From an uncultured Collinsella sp. (lineage in GTDB: Bacteria; Actinomycetota; Coriobacteriia; Coriobacteriales; Coriobacteriaceae): DNA of 19,299 bases. The notes beneath the pieces were generated by a model, which saw nothing but the letters and a program-made list of their open reading frames with translations, was not told the origin of the DNA and ran no database searches. Shown piece after piece: positions 7,818 through 13,986 of this stretch; within the stretch, counting starts at the first letter, position 1, and each line of letters opens with the position of its first letter. The stretch lies in the NCBI GenBank assembly GCA_900545555.1, contig UQZI01000034.1, positions 1 to 19,299 of the forward strand. The letters are read 5' to 3'. Both the position numbers and the translations under genes were made by a program.

Positions 7818-8060
7818 CTAACCGACGGTCATGATGTGCATGGCAACCTTGGAATCGATACCAAAGCGTGCACCCAGCACCGTGACGATGATATTGGCGC
7901 CACTCGAGCTCACCACGTGGATCTCGTTGCCCTCGACAAAGCCGAGGTCCTTGAGATGGTGCTTCATATCCTCATTGCCCTTTACGCGAGACACGCGCAC
8001 GGTTTCGCCCGCTTTTACCATCGAAAGCGGCATAGCCGGCATCTGCGGTCCGCAAGACAT
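7818..8060 (-). CDS. feoA: Second FeoA-family protein, first gene of the feo operon
   Basis: 80 residues, divergent from its neighbour. MKHHLKDLGFVEGNEIHVVSSSGANIIVTVLGARFGIDSKVAMHIMTV keeps the FeoA fold pattern (L.DLGF..G....V.....N.IV...G.R..I....A..I.V) but lacks PLGDP. A short N-terminal stretch MSCGPQMPAMPLS precedes the domain. An AGGAG site precedes ATG 8060. The gene starts 40 bases before feoA1. Paired, unlike FeoA copies ahead of feoB are a common arrangement, and each may contact a different face of FeoB; that role split is inferred. Confidence 0.88.
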   Translation of the reverse strand: MSCGPQMPAMPLSMVKAGETVRVSRVKGNEDMKHHLKDLGFVEGNEIHVVSSSGANIIVTVLGARFGIDSKVAMHIMTVG

Positions 8061-8103
8061 GAGTGAGCTCCTAACGTCAGTTCGTCCTCAACATCGACGC
8101 AGC

Positions 8104-8157
8104 AAAAGTTAACCACGTCTATGTTCGCTTTAGTAAACTAACACGTGGTTAACTTTT
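8104..8157. promoter_or_regulatory. Nested inverted repeats in the feo operon promoter region
   Basis: A 15-bp perfect inverted repeat, AAAAGTTAACCACGT (8104-8118) with its complement at 8143-8157, encloses 24 bases. That interval contains TTAGTAAACTAA (8130-8141), TTAGT/ACTAA arms around AA. The inner site resembles DtxR/IdeR-type boxes and echoes the TTAG...CTAA repeat before feoB. It lies 44-97 bases upstream of feoA2, where iron-dependent repression would be expected. The long outer arms could also make a cruciform or RNA hairpin. Confidence 0.55.
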
Positions 8158-8206
8158 TGGAAAGGGTTCCTATTCAGTTTTCGAAAAAGTTTCCCATATG
8201 AAACAG

Positions 8207-8237
8207 ATGTGACAAAGGGACTGTCCCTTTGTCACAT
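8207..8237. repeat. 31-bp near-perfect palindrome containing GGGACTGTCCC
   Basis: ATGTGACAAAGGGAC (8207-8221) pairs perfectly with 8223-8237 around a single T. It lies 8 bases past the stop of the HPr-like gene and upstream of the feo promoter region. No T tract follows on the minus strand, so it is not a standard terminator. Related GGGACAGT sequences occur at 1-26 and 4976-5012, suggesting a dispersed repeat family. Confidence 0.8.
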
Positions 8238-8245
8238 TGTTGCGC

Positions 8246-8494
8246 TTAGAGCGATAGGTTTCTGATCGACGTGACGCACGAGGCCTCGTCTACGCCCGAA
8301 ACGCGAAAGACGATGTCCTCGCCACATTCGCCGTAGAGTGCCATGAGGCCCATCACGTCACGGCCGTCGGTATGGCGGTCGCCGATGCTGACCGACACGT
8401 CGCTACGATGCTTGGCAATGATATCGTAGAGCAGCGCGACCGGGCGGGCGTGCAGTCCCAACGGATCTTTAATCGTCTTCGTAAACTCGACCAT
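8246..8494 (-). CDS. HPr-like phosphocarrier protein with Asp at position 46
   Basis: 82 residues from ATG 8494, preceded by GGGAGGGG; a longer reading from 8581 adds 29 unrelated residues and is rejected. HPr accepts phosphate from Enzyme I and passes it to sugar-specific EIIA proteins of the phosphotransferase system. GLHARPVALLYDI places the phosphorylated histidine at exactly residue 15. In the second signature, GRDVMGLMAL, the usual Ser46 that HPr kinase modifies in Gram-positive bacteria is Asp46. No ptsI is adjacent, so this may be the general HPr in a separate locus, or a paralogue with a regulatory role. Its neighbours (feo and aspS) give no functional hint. Confidence 0.85.
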   Translation of the reverse strand: MVEFTKTIKDPLGLHARPVALLYDIIAKHRSDVSVSIGDRHTDGRDVMGLMALYGECGEDIVFRVSGVDEASCVTSIRNLSL

Positions 8495-8577
8495 GTCCCC
8501 TCCCACGACGTCGCACATTCGGCCGGCAAACCCAGCCACGTGGTAGTTATTGTACGTTACCGGCGCACCCCCGTCCC

Positions 8578-8614
8578 ACAAAAAACGAGGGAAGGCACGT
8601 GTCCTTCCCTCGTT
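8578..8614 (-). terminator. Strong terminator of aspS
   Basis: A 12-bp perfect stem, AACGAGGGAAGG (8584-8595) pairing with 8603-8614, closes a 7-nt loop. On the minus strand the stem runs straight into a T tract. It lies 24 bases after the aspS stop and upstream of the HPr-like gene. Confidence 0.92.
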
Positions 8615-8637
8615 ACGGGCAATATGTAGCCGCTTGC

Positions 8638-10425
8638 CTACATCAGGCGCAGGCTGACGTCCTTGAGCTGGGCGCCGCTAACGGCACTCGGGGCGCCCGA
8701 CATGAGGTCGGAGCCGCTGGCCGTCTTGGGGAACGCCATGACGTCGCGGATGGAGTCGGAACCGGTGAGCAGCATGCACACGCGGTCCAGGCCCAGAGCA
8801 AAACCGCCCATCGGGGGCGCACCAAACTTGAGGGCCTCCATGAGGAAGCCAAACTGAGACTCGGCACGCTCCTCAGTAAAGCCCAGGAGCTTGAGCATGG
8901 ACATCTGCATCTCGGCGTTGTGGATACGCATACCGCCGCCGCCGGCCTCAAAGCCGTCCATGACAAAGTCGTAGGTGCACGAACCGGCTGCCAGCGGGTC
9001 GGCCTCGATCTTGGCGATGTCGGTCTCGGTCGGCAGGGTGAAGGGCTGGTGCTCGGCAGCGTAGGCCTTGCGGTCCTCATCCCAGTGGAACAGCGGGAAG
9101 TTGACGACCCACAGGAAGTCGTGGCCCTCGCGCTTGATCTCAAGCGCGTTGGCCATGTGGGAACGCATGCCGCCCAGGATCTCGTCGGAAAGCAGGCGCG
9201 GGCCGGCGGCGAACATCACAAGGTCGCCGGGCTCGACGTCCATGCGCTCGCGCAGAGCGGCCATCTCCTCGTCCGAGAAGAACTTGACGATGGGGCTGTT
9301 GATGGAGCCGTCCTCGCGGAAGGCGATCCAGGCCAAGCCCTTGGCGCCAAACGTGGAGGCCACGCCGGCGAGCTTATCGATCTTGGCACGTGCCCAGGCA
9401 CCGGCGCCCTTGGCGTTGATAGCCTTGACGACAGAGCCCTCCTCGTTTGCGGCAGTCGCAAAGACCTTGAACTTGGAGTTGGCGAAGATGTCGGTCAGGT
9501 CGACCAAGTGCATGCCATAGCGGGTATCGGGCTTGTCGGAGCCATAGGTGTCCATGGCCTCCCAGTAGTTCATGCGACGCAGCGGCGTGGGCATCTCGAC
9601 ACCCATGCGGCCGAAGGCATCGGCCAGGACCTCTTCGAGCGCGCTCATGACGTCATTCTGGTCCACGAAGGACATCTCAATATCGACCTGGGTGAACTCG
9701 GGCTGACGGTCGGCACGCAAGTCCTCGTCGCGGAAGCACTTGGCAACCTGGTAGTAGCGCTCGACGCCACCGACCATAAGCAGCTGCTTCAGGAGCTGCG
9801 GGGACTGCGGCAGGGCATAGAAGTTGCCCGGCTGGATGCGGCTGGGGACGATGAAGTCGCGGGCGCCCTCGGGCGTAGACTTGAACAGGGAGGGCGTCTC
9901 GACCTCCATGAACTCACGGTTGTGCAGCGCCTCGCGAATGGCAAAGGTAAAGTCGGAGCGCAGCTTGAGGTTGGCCATCATCTCGGGACGACGAAGGTCC
10001 AGATAGCGATAGCGCAGGCGGGTGTCCTCGCTGGTCTCGATGCCGTCCTCAATCTGGAACGGCGGGGTGACGGACGTGTTGAGCACCTCGGCGTGGTCGG
10101 TCAGGACCTCGATCTCGCCGGTCGCGAGCTTGGTGTTGGTGGTCTCCTCGCCACGGGCGCGCACGACGCCGTGAATCTTGATGGGCCACTCGGGACGCAT
10201 GGTCTCGGCGATCTTAAAGGCATCGCCGTCGGAGTGCTCGGGGTCGAAGGTGAGCTGCGTGATGCCCTCGCGGTCGCGAAGGTCGCAGAAGATAAGGCCG
10301 CCGTGGTCGCGGCGACGGCTCACCCAACCGGTGAGGGTGACCTCTTCGCCCACGTTCTCGAAGCGAAGCTCGCCGCAGGTACGGGTGTGCATGGAATGCT
10401 CATCGATGGGACGGGTCTGGCTCAT
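8638..10425 (-). CDS. aspS: Aspartate--tRNA ligase
   Basis: Class II aminoacyl-tRNA synthetase charging tRNA-Asp (or also tRNA-Asn if non-discriminating). 595 residues, the bacterial-type length with a GAD insertion. The N-terminal anticodon-binding OB fold covers about residues 15-120 (CGELRFENVGEEVTLTGWVSRRRDHGGLIF). Motif 1 is near FMEVETPSL (172-180), motif 2 is CFRDEDLRADRQPEFTQVD (230-248) and motif 3 is GGFALGLDRVCMLLTG (540-555). The GAD insert lies between motifs 2 and 3. Start ATG 10425 has an AGGAGG site 9 bases upstream; ATG at residue 12 would lie nearer the family consensus start but lacks a site. The gene diverges from serB. Confidence 0.97.
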   Translation of the reverse strand: MSQTRPIDEHSMHTRTCGELRFENVGEEVTLTGWVSRRRDHGGLIFCDLRDREGITQLTFDPEHSDGDAFKIAETMRPEWPIKIHGVVRARGEETTNTKLATGEIEVLTDHAEVLNTSVTPPFQIEDGIETSEDTRLRYRYLDLRRPEMMANLKLRSDFTFAIREALHNREFMEVETPSLFKSTPEGARDFIVPSRIQPGNFYALPQSPQLLKQLLMVGGVERYYQVAKCFRDEDLRADRQPEFTQVDIEMSFVDQNDVMSALEEVLADAFGRMGVEMPTPLRRMNYWEAMDTYGSDKPDTRYGMHLVDLTDIFANSKFKVFATAANEEGSVVKAINAKGAGAWARAKIDKLAGVASTFGAKGLAWIAFREDGSINSPIVKFFSDEEMAALRERMDVEPGDLVMFAAGPRLLSDEILGGMRSHMANALEIKREGHDFLWVVNFPLFHWDEDRKAYAAEHQPFTLPTETDIAKIEADPLAAGSCTYDFVMDGFEAGGGGMRIHNAEMQMSMLKLLGFTEERAESQFGFLMEALKFGAPPMGGFALGLDRVCMLLTGSDSIRDVMAFPKTASGSDLMSGAPSAVSGAQLKDVSLRLM

Positions 10426-10446
10426 ACCAGTGATCCTCCTTTATGG

Positions 10447-10488
10447 ATCTGTGCCGCCCCGTGTCGTTCCGGGCGGCGTCGTACAGAT
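10447..10488 (-). other. Structured 5' leader of aspS
   Basis: GCCGCCC (10453-10459) pairs with 10471-10477 across an 11-nt loop, and ATCTGT (10447-10452) pairs with ACAGAT (10483-10488), so a two-part hairpin lies about 20 bases before the aspS start and ends just before the ribosome site. No T-box signature sequence and no T tract are visible. It could be an mRNA-stabilising hairpin or an autoregulatory site; neither is shown. Confidence 0.45.
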
Positions 10489-10681
10489 TTGCCCAGCCTG
10501 CGTAAACCGCGCAGCCAGACATGGTGTTCTATCTTATCGCACTCGCGTCGATGTGCCGCGAAAAAGTGGCTCCTGCCCAAAGACTTGACGGAGACGAAAC
10601 AATTGACGCGCCGCGGCACCCGCCCGCGCTCGTCACGTGCGACAATATGCCCCAATAAAACAGCACTCGGAAAGGCCCGCC

Positions 10682-11317
10682 ATGACTGCACGCCTCATCG
10701 TTATGGATATCGACTCCACGCTCATCAACCAGGAGGTCATCGACCTGTTGGGCGAAGAGGCCGGCGTGGGCGAGCAGGTGGCACAGATCACCGAACGCGC
10801 CATGCGCGGCGAGCTCGACTTTAAGCAGGCGCTCGAGGAGCGCGTGGGGCTGCTCGCCGGCCTGGACGAGAGCGTGTTCGAGCGCACCTTTGAGCGCGTG
10901 ACATTTACCCCCGGCGCGTTGGAGCTTGTGCGCTCGGCGCACAGCAAGGGCTGGAAGGTCGGCGTGGTGAGCGGCGGTTTCCACGAGGTCGCTGACAAGA
11001 TCGTGGCTGCCGCGGGTATCGACTTCTGCCTGGCCAATCGTCTGGAGGTCGTGGACGGCAAGCTCACCGGCAAGTTGGCTGCCGACATTGTGACCAAGGA
11101 GTCCAAGCTCATCCAGCTGCTGGACTGGGCAGTTGAGTGCGGCGTCGATATGGCCCACACCGTCGCGATTGGCGACGGTGCCAACGACATCCCCATGATT
11201 CAGGCCGCGGGCACGGGCATCGCGTTTTGTGCCAAGCCCAAGACGCGCGAGGCCGCCCCGTTTGCCATCGACGAGCGCAATCTGATGCTCGCCATGGACA
11301 TCATCCTGCGCGACTAG
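10682..11317 (+). CDS. serB: Phosphoserine phosphatase-like HAD hydrolase
   Basis: 211 residues from ATG 10682, preceded by GGAAAGG. An in-frame upstream ATG (10637) would add 15 poorly conserved residues. HAD motifs are complete: I, MDIDSTLI with nucleophile D9 and acid/base D11; II, VVSGGF; III, a lysine in the TKESKLIQLL region; IV, IGDGANDIPMIQAAGTGIAF. The cap segment EVIDLLGEEAGVGEQVAQITERAMRGELDFKQALEERVGLLAGL is typical of SerB, which makes L-serine from phosphoserine. The N-terminal ACT-type domain of some SerB proteins is absent. Another small-molecule HAD phosphatase is possible. It is 114 bases ahead of larB. Confidence 0.9.
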   Translation: MTARLIVMDIDSTLINQEVIDLLGEEAGVGEQVAQITERAMRGELDFKQALEERVGLLAGLDESVFERTFERVTFTPGALELVRSAHSKGWKVGVVSGGFHEVADKIVAAAGIDFCLANRLEVVDGKLTGKLAADIVTKESKLIQLLDWAVECGVDMAHTVAIGDGANDIPMIQAAGTGIAFCAKPKTREAAPFAIDERNLMLAMDIILRD

Positions 11318-11353
11318 CCAATCCGTCTAGCAATTGAATCAGTCTGTCCTATA

Positions 11354-11387
11354 GTTTCCGAACAATTCTGTCTTAGTGTTCGGAAAC
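11354..11387. promoter_or_regulatory. 11-bp inverted repeat upstream of larB, candidate operator
   Basis: GTTTCCGAACA (11354-11364) and TGTTCGGAAAC (11377-11387) are perfect inverted repeats with a 12-bp spacer, 45-78 bases before the larB start. A weak promoter (TTCGGA, 18 bp, TAAACT) overlaps the right arm. Position and form suit a regulator binding site for the lar operon; the TetR-family product of the same operon is one candidate. No matching copy is visible before larA. Confidence 0.6.
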
Positions 11388-11431
11388 ATACCCTTTGAGT
11401 GCTAAACTTTGCGCCGTCGAAGGGAACATAT

Positions 11432-12214
11432 ATGGATAAGCGAGATCTAGAGCAGCTGCTGAGCGATGTTGCCGGCGGATCAGTCACCCCCGCCGACGCC
11501 CTTACGCGCATCCAGACGGCTCCGACCGCCGATTTGGGCTTTGCGCAGCTCGACCTTTCGCGCGGGGTGCGCCAGGGAGCCGGCGAAGTTGTCTACGGCG
11601 CCGGTAAAACCGCCGAGCAAATTGCCGCCATTATCAAAGCATTACTCGATGCCGGCCAGGAGCGCATCCTGGTCACGCGCCTGGATGACGAAAAGGCAGC
11701 CCGCACCTCGGAGCTCCTCGGCAACGGCATCGACCTGAGATATGTCCCGGACGCCCAGCTCGCCCTCGTGGGTGGCAAGCCCTCCCCCAACGGCAACGGA
11801 CGCATCGTCGTCGCCTGCGCCGGCACGAGCGACCTGCCCGTTGCCGAGGAAGCCGCGTTGACGGCCGAGTTCTACGGCAACGAGGTCGATCGCCTCTACG
11901 ACGTGGGTGTCGCCGGCCTGCACCGTCTGCTCGCGCATGCTGAGGAACTTGCCCAGGCGCAGGTGGTCATCGCCATCGCCGGCATGGAAGGCGCCCTGGC
12001 GAGCGTCATCGGAGGCCTTGTGAGCTGTCCGGTCATCGCCGTCCCCACCAGCGTGGGCTATGGCGCGAACTTTGGCGGCATGGCCGCACTGCTCGCCATG
12101 CTCAACTCCTGCGCCAGCGGCGTTTCGGTCGTCAATATCGACAACGGCTTTGGCGCCGCCTATCAGGCAAGTCTTATCAATCATCTGAGCGCCGGCACGT
12201 CCTGCGCCCGCTAA
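11432..12214 (+). CDS. larB: LarB, pyridinium-3,5-biscarboxylic acid mononucleotide synthase
   Basis: First enzyme of nickel-pincer nucleotide synthesis: it carboxylates nicotinic acid adenine dinucleotide and cleaves off AMP, giving the biscarboxylate mononucleotide. 260 residues from ATG 11432 with an AAGGGA site; an in-frame ATG 33 bases upstream lacks one. The N-terminal part has DLGFAQLDLSRGVRQGAGEVVYGAGKTAEQI, typical of LarB. The C-terminal PurE-like domain has ACAGTSDLPVAEEAALTAEF, DVGVAGLHRLL and GMEGALASVIGGLVSCPVIAVPTSVGYG. The larC start follows the stop by 10 bases. Confidence 0.95.
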   Translation: MDKRDLEQLLSDVAGGSVTPADALTRIQTAPTADLGFAQLDLSRGVRQGAGEVVYGAGKTAEQIAAIIKALLDAGQERILVTRLDDEKAARTSELLGNGIDLRYVPDAQLALVGGKPSPNGNGRIVVACAGTSDLPVAEEAALTAEFYGNEVDRLYDVGVAGLHRLLAHAEELAQAQVVIAIAGMEGALASVIGGLVSCPVIAVPTSVGYGANFGGMAALLAMLNSCASGVSVVNIDNGFGAAYQASLINHLSAGTSCAR

Positions 12215-12224
12215 GGAGCATTTC

Positions 12225-13142
12225 ATGTCCAACCATCAGCACACGCTTATCATCGACGGCACCTCGGGCATCAGCGGCGACATGACCGTCGCGGCCCTGC
12301 TCGACCTGGGCGCCAGCGAGGAGCATCTGCGCGACCAGCTCGCCACGCTGCCGGTCGGCGGCTTTGAGATTGCCGTTACACGCGTAAACAAGCATGGCAT
12401 CGACGCCTGCGACTTTGATGTTCAGCTGGCTGAGGAGCTCGAGAACCACGACCACGACATGGCCTGGCTCTACGGCAACGAAGCGGGCACCGAGCACACA
12501 CATGAGCATGAGCACTACCATCATGATCATGGCGAGCACGAACACGAGCACTGCCACGAGCATGACCATGAGGCCCACGGTCATGGCCACGAGGGTCACC
12601 ATCACGCCCACCACCATCACCACCGTTCTTTGGCGGATGTCACCGCCATCATCGATGACTCGCAGCTAAGCGATGGCGCCAAGCGTCGCGCGCTCGCCAT
12701 CTTTACCGCGCTCGCCGCCGCCGAGGCCAAGGCCCACGGCAAAACGACCGAGACCGTCATGTTCCACGAGGTGGGCGCCATCGACTCCATCGTCGACGTC
12801 TGCTCTGTCGCCATCTGCCTCGATGACCTAGGTATTGAGGACATCGTGGTCGAGTCGCTCTCCGAGGGTCACGGCACCATCCGCTGTGCCCACGGCCTTA
12901 TGCCCATTCCTGTCCCCGCTGTCGTCAACCTGTGCCAAGCGGGCAATATCGCCCTCACGCCCGCGCCGGTCGCCGGTGAGCTCGTGACGCCCACGGGCGC
13001 CGCCATCGTCGCCGCACTGCGCACGTCCGAGCACCTGCCGGCCCGCTACCGCATCGAGGCCGTCGGCTACGGCGCCGGTAAGCGCCCCTACGAGGGTTGC
13101 TCCGGTACGCTCCGCTGCCTGCTCGTTCACACGGACGCATAG
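12225..13142 (+). CDS. larC: LarC N-terminal (LarC1) protein with histidine-rich insert
   Basis: Nickel-inserting cyclometallase of the Lar pathway. 305 residues. GGAG precedes ATG 12225. TSGISGDMTVAALLDLGA (about 13-30) and MFHEVGAIDSIVDV (179-192) are LarC signatures, and the product ends after GYGAGKRPYEGCSGTLRCLLV. Residues 91-133 hold 24 histidines interspersed with Glu/Asp, a probable Ni(II)-binding or storage segment at a position where LarC proteins often carry His-rich loops. Full LarC proteins (about 420 residues; in Lactiplantibacillus plantarum made by frameshifting between larC1 and larC2) continue into a C-terminal domain that binds CTP and metal. That domain is missing here: the stop at 13140-13142 is followed 2 bases later by the tetR start in another frame. 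Function therefore probably needs a separately encoded LarC2. Confidence 0.92.
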   Translation: MSNHQHTLIIDGTSGISGDMTVAALLDLGASEEHLRDQLATLPVGGFEIAVTRVNKHGIDACDFDVQLAEELENHDHDMAWLYGNEAGTEHTHEHEHYHHDHGEHEHEHCHEHDHEAHGHGHEGHHHAHHHHHRSLADVTAIIDDSQLSDGAKRRALAIFTALAAAEAKAHGKTTETVMFHEVGAIDSIVDVCSVAICLDDLGIEDIVVESLSEGHGTIRCAHGLMPIPVPAVVNLCQAGNIALTPAPVAGELVTPTGAAIVAALRTSEHLPARYRIEAVGYGAGKRPYEGCSGTLRCLLVHTDA

Positions 13143-13144
13143 CC

Positions 13145-13684
13145 ATGGATGCCCGCAAGGCAAAAAGCCGCGCCGCCATCGTCGCGGCGTTCTCCGAACT
13201 GCTGCGCGAAGAGGACTACGGCAAAATCACCGTCGGCGACATCATCGCTCGCGCCCATGTGGGTCGGGCCACGTTCTATGGCCTCTTCAAGAGCAAAGAT
13301 GACCTACTGTCCGAACTCGTGAGCGACATCTGCACCCACGCCCTCGACGACGATGGCACACCGCTCGATGACCCGCTCGTACAAGTCGAGCATATCCTCA
13401 ACAACCTCTGGGAACGCCGCCAGGGCGTACGAGCCCTCGTAGCCGGCGCCGGCTCACGCGTCTTCGCCGACTGCTTACGCAAGACCATCATGTCACGAGC
13501 AGCCGAAACCGTCCCCACCGACCCAAACGGCCCCGCCGCCACCATGGACCGAAGCTTCCTACTACACCACATAGCCTCAAGCTTCGTAGGAATGGTCCAA
13601 TGGTGGGCCTGGCACAACTTCCAAGCAGATAGGGCCGAAGTAGCCAAAGACTACCTATCAGCCATACAGCCCCTCTTCAGCTAA
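13145..13684 (+). CDS. TetR-family transcriptional regulator in the lar operon
   Basis: 179 residues from ATG 13145, 2 bases after the larC stop, so translation is probably coupled. The N-terminal helix-turn-helix is RAAIVAAFSELLREEDYGKITVGDIIARAHVGRATFYGLFKSKDDLL (about residues 9-55), a canonical TetR DNA-binding domain. The C-terminal ligand domain has no assignable specificity. Co-transcription with larB and larC suggests control of the lar genes, in contrast to L. plantarum, whose regulator LarR belongs to another family (Crp-Fnr). The last third of the gene uses codons such as CTA, ATA, AGG, TCA and CAA that are rare in neighbouring genes. A start inside larC (13097) is possible but would add 16 residues of non-conserved sequence. 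Confidence 0.9.
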   Translation: MDARKAKSRAAIVAAFSELLREEDYGKITVGDIIARAHVGRATFYGLFKSKDDLLSELVSDICTHALDDDGTPLDDPLVQVEHILNNLWERRQGVRALVAGAGSRVFADCLRKTIMSRAAETVPTDPNGPAATMDRSFLLHHIASSFVGMVQWWAWHNFQADRAEVAKDYLSAIQPLFS

Positions 13685-13840
13685 GTAAGCCCCCCATCCC
13701 AAAGCGCCATCCCAGCAAAGCGCCCATCCCTTCCCCAAGTCACGTTTTCTTGTAAGGGCACCCAAAAACAAAGCGCCCCTCCCATCCATCTTCAGATATA
13801 TATGTTGGGTTGCTTGTTCCAACGCGACTAAGATCCCGCA
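13685..13840. other. C-rich gene-free stretch with short direct repeats
   Basis: No gene seen. The plus strand is strongly C-rich and G-poor. AAAGCGCC followed by a C/T/A-rich run ending in CCC occurs three times (from 13701, 13717 and 13770), irregularly spaced. A small hairpin GTTGG (13804-13808) / CCAAC (13819-13823) follows. Three short copies are too few and too irregular for a CRISPR array. Confidence 0.5.
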
Positions 13841-13965
13841 GCTGGCCGCATGGGGTAACTTCCCAGCGCATTCCGCAGGACGAAAGAACCCCCGCCGCAC
13901 GAAGTGCGCAGCGGGGGTTCTTTCATGTCCGAGGACGCGCTGGGAAGTTACCCCATGCGGCCAGC
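13841..13965. repeat. Composite long-hairpin element A, between the convergent tetR and larD genes
   Basis: Outer arms 13841-13869 and 13937-13965 are a perfect 29-bp inverted repeat. Inside lie TCCGCAGGACG (13872-13882), an inner perfect stem AAAGAACCCCCGC (13883-13895) / 13911-13923, the apex CGCACGAAGTGCGCA (13896-13910, a 5-bp stem with GAA loop plus CA), then TCCGAGGACG (13928-13937). The right flank is GGACAACTA (13966-13974). Element B repeats this plan with the same arm length, nearly identical unpaired parts and different stem sequences. The element lies just past both converging genes, so the inner stem may terminate both transcripts. No recognised mobile-element family is identifiable. 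Confidence 0.85.
13882..13924. terminator. Inner hairpin of element A, probable bidirectional terminator for tetR and larD
   Basis: A 14-bp perfect stem (13882-13895 with 13911-13924) carries an inner 5-bp GAA-capped hairpin. Both strands leave the stem through TTCTTTC, a modest T-rich tail. It is between converging genes, where a shared terminator is expected. Confidence 0.6.
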
Positions 13966-13986
13966 GGACAACTATGTAGCCTTGGA

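Noticed and set aside
10426..10560. T-box riboswitch in front of aspS
   Set aside because: The leader is short and lacks the T-box consensus and a terminator T tract.
8599..10824. A 741-codon open frame antisense to aspS, and similar long antisense frames opposite uxaB, uxaC, feoB, larA and ppc
   Set aside because: They mirror well-conserved genes on the other strand, lack ribosome sites and show biased composition with no protein motifs; they are by-products of high GC content.
13097..13160. Programmed frameshift from larC into a larC2 part
   Set aside because: The downstream frame encodes a clear TetR helix-turn-helix from residue 9 on, with no LarC2-like sequence.
13685..13800. Possible CRISPR-like or tandem array from repeated AAAGCGCC units
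   Set aside because: Only three short, unevenly spaced copies with variable ends, and no cas genes nearby.
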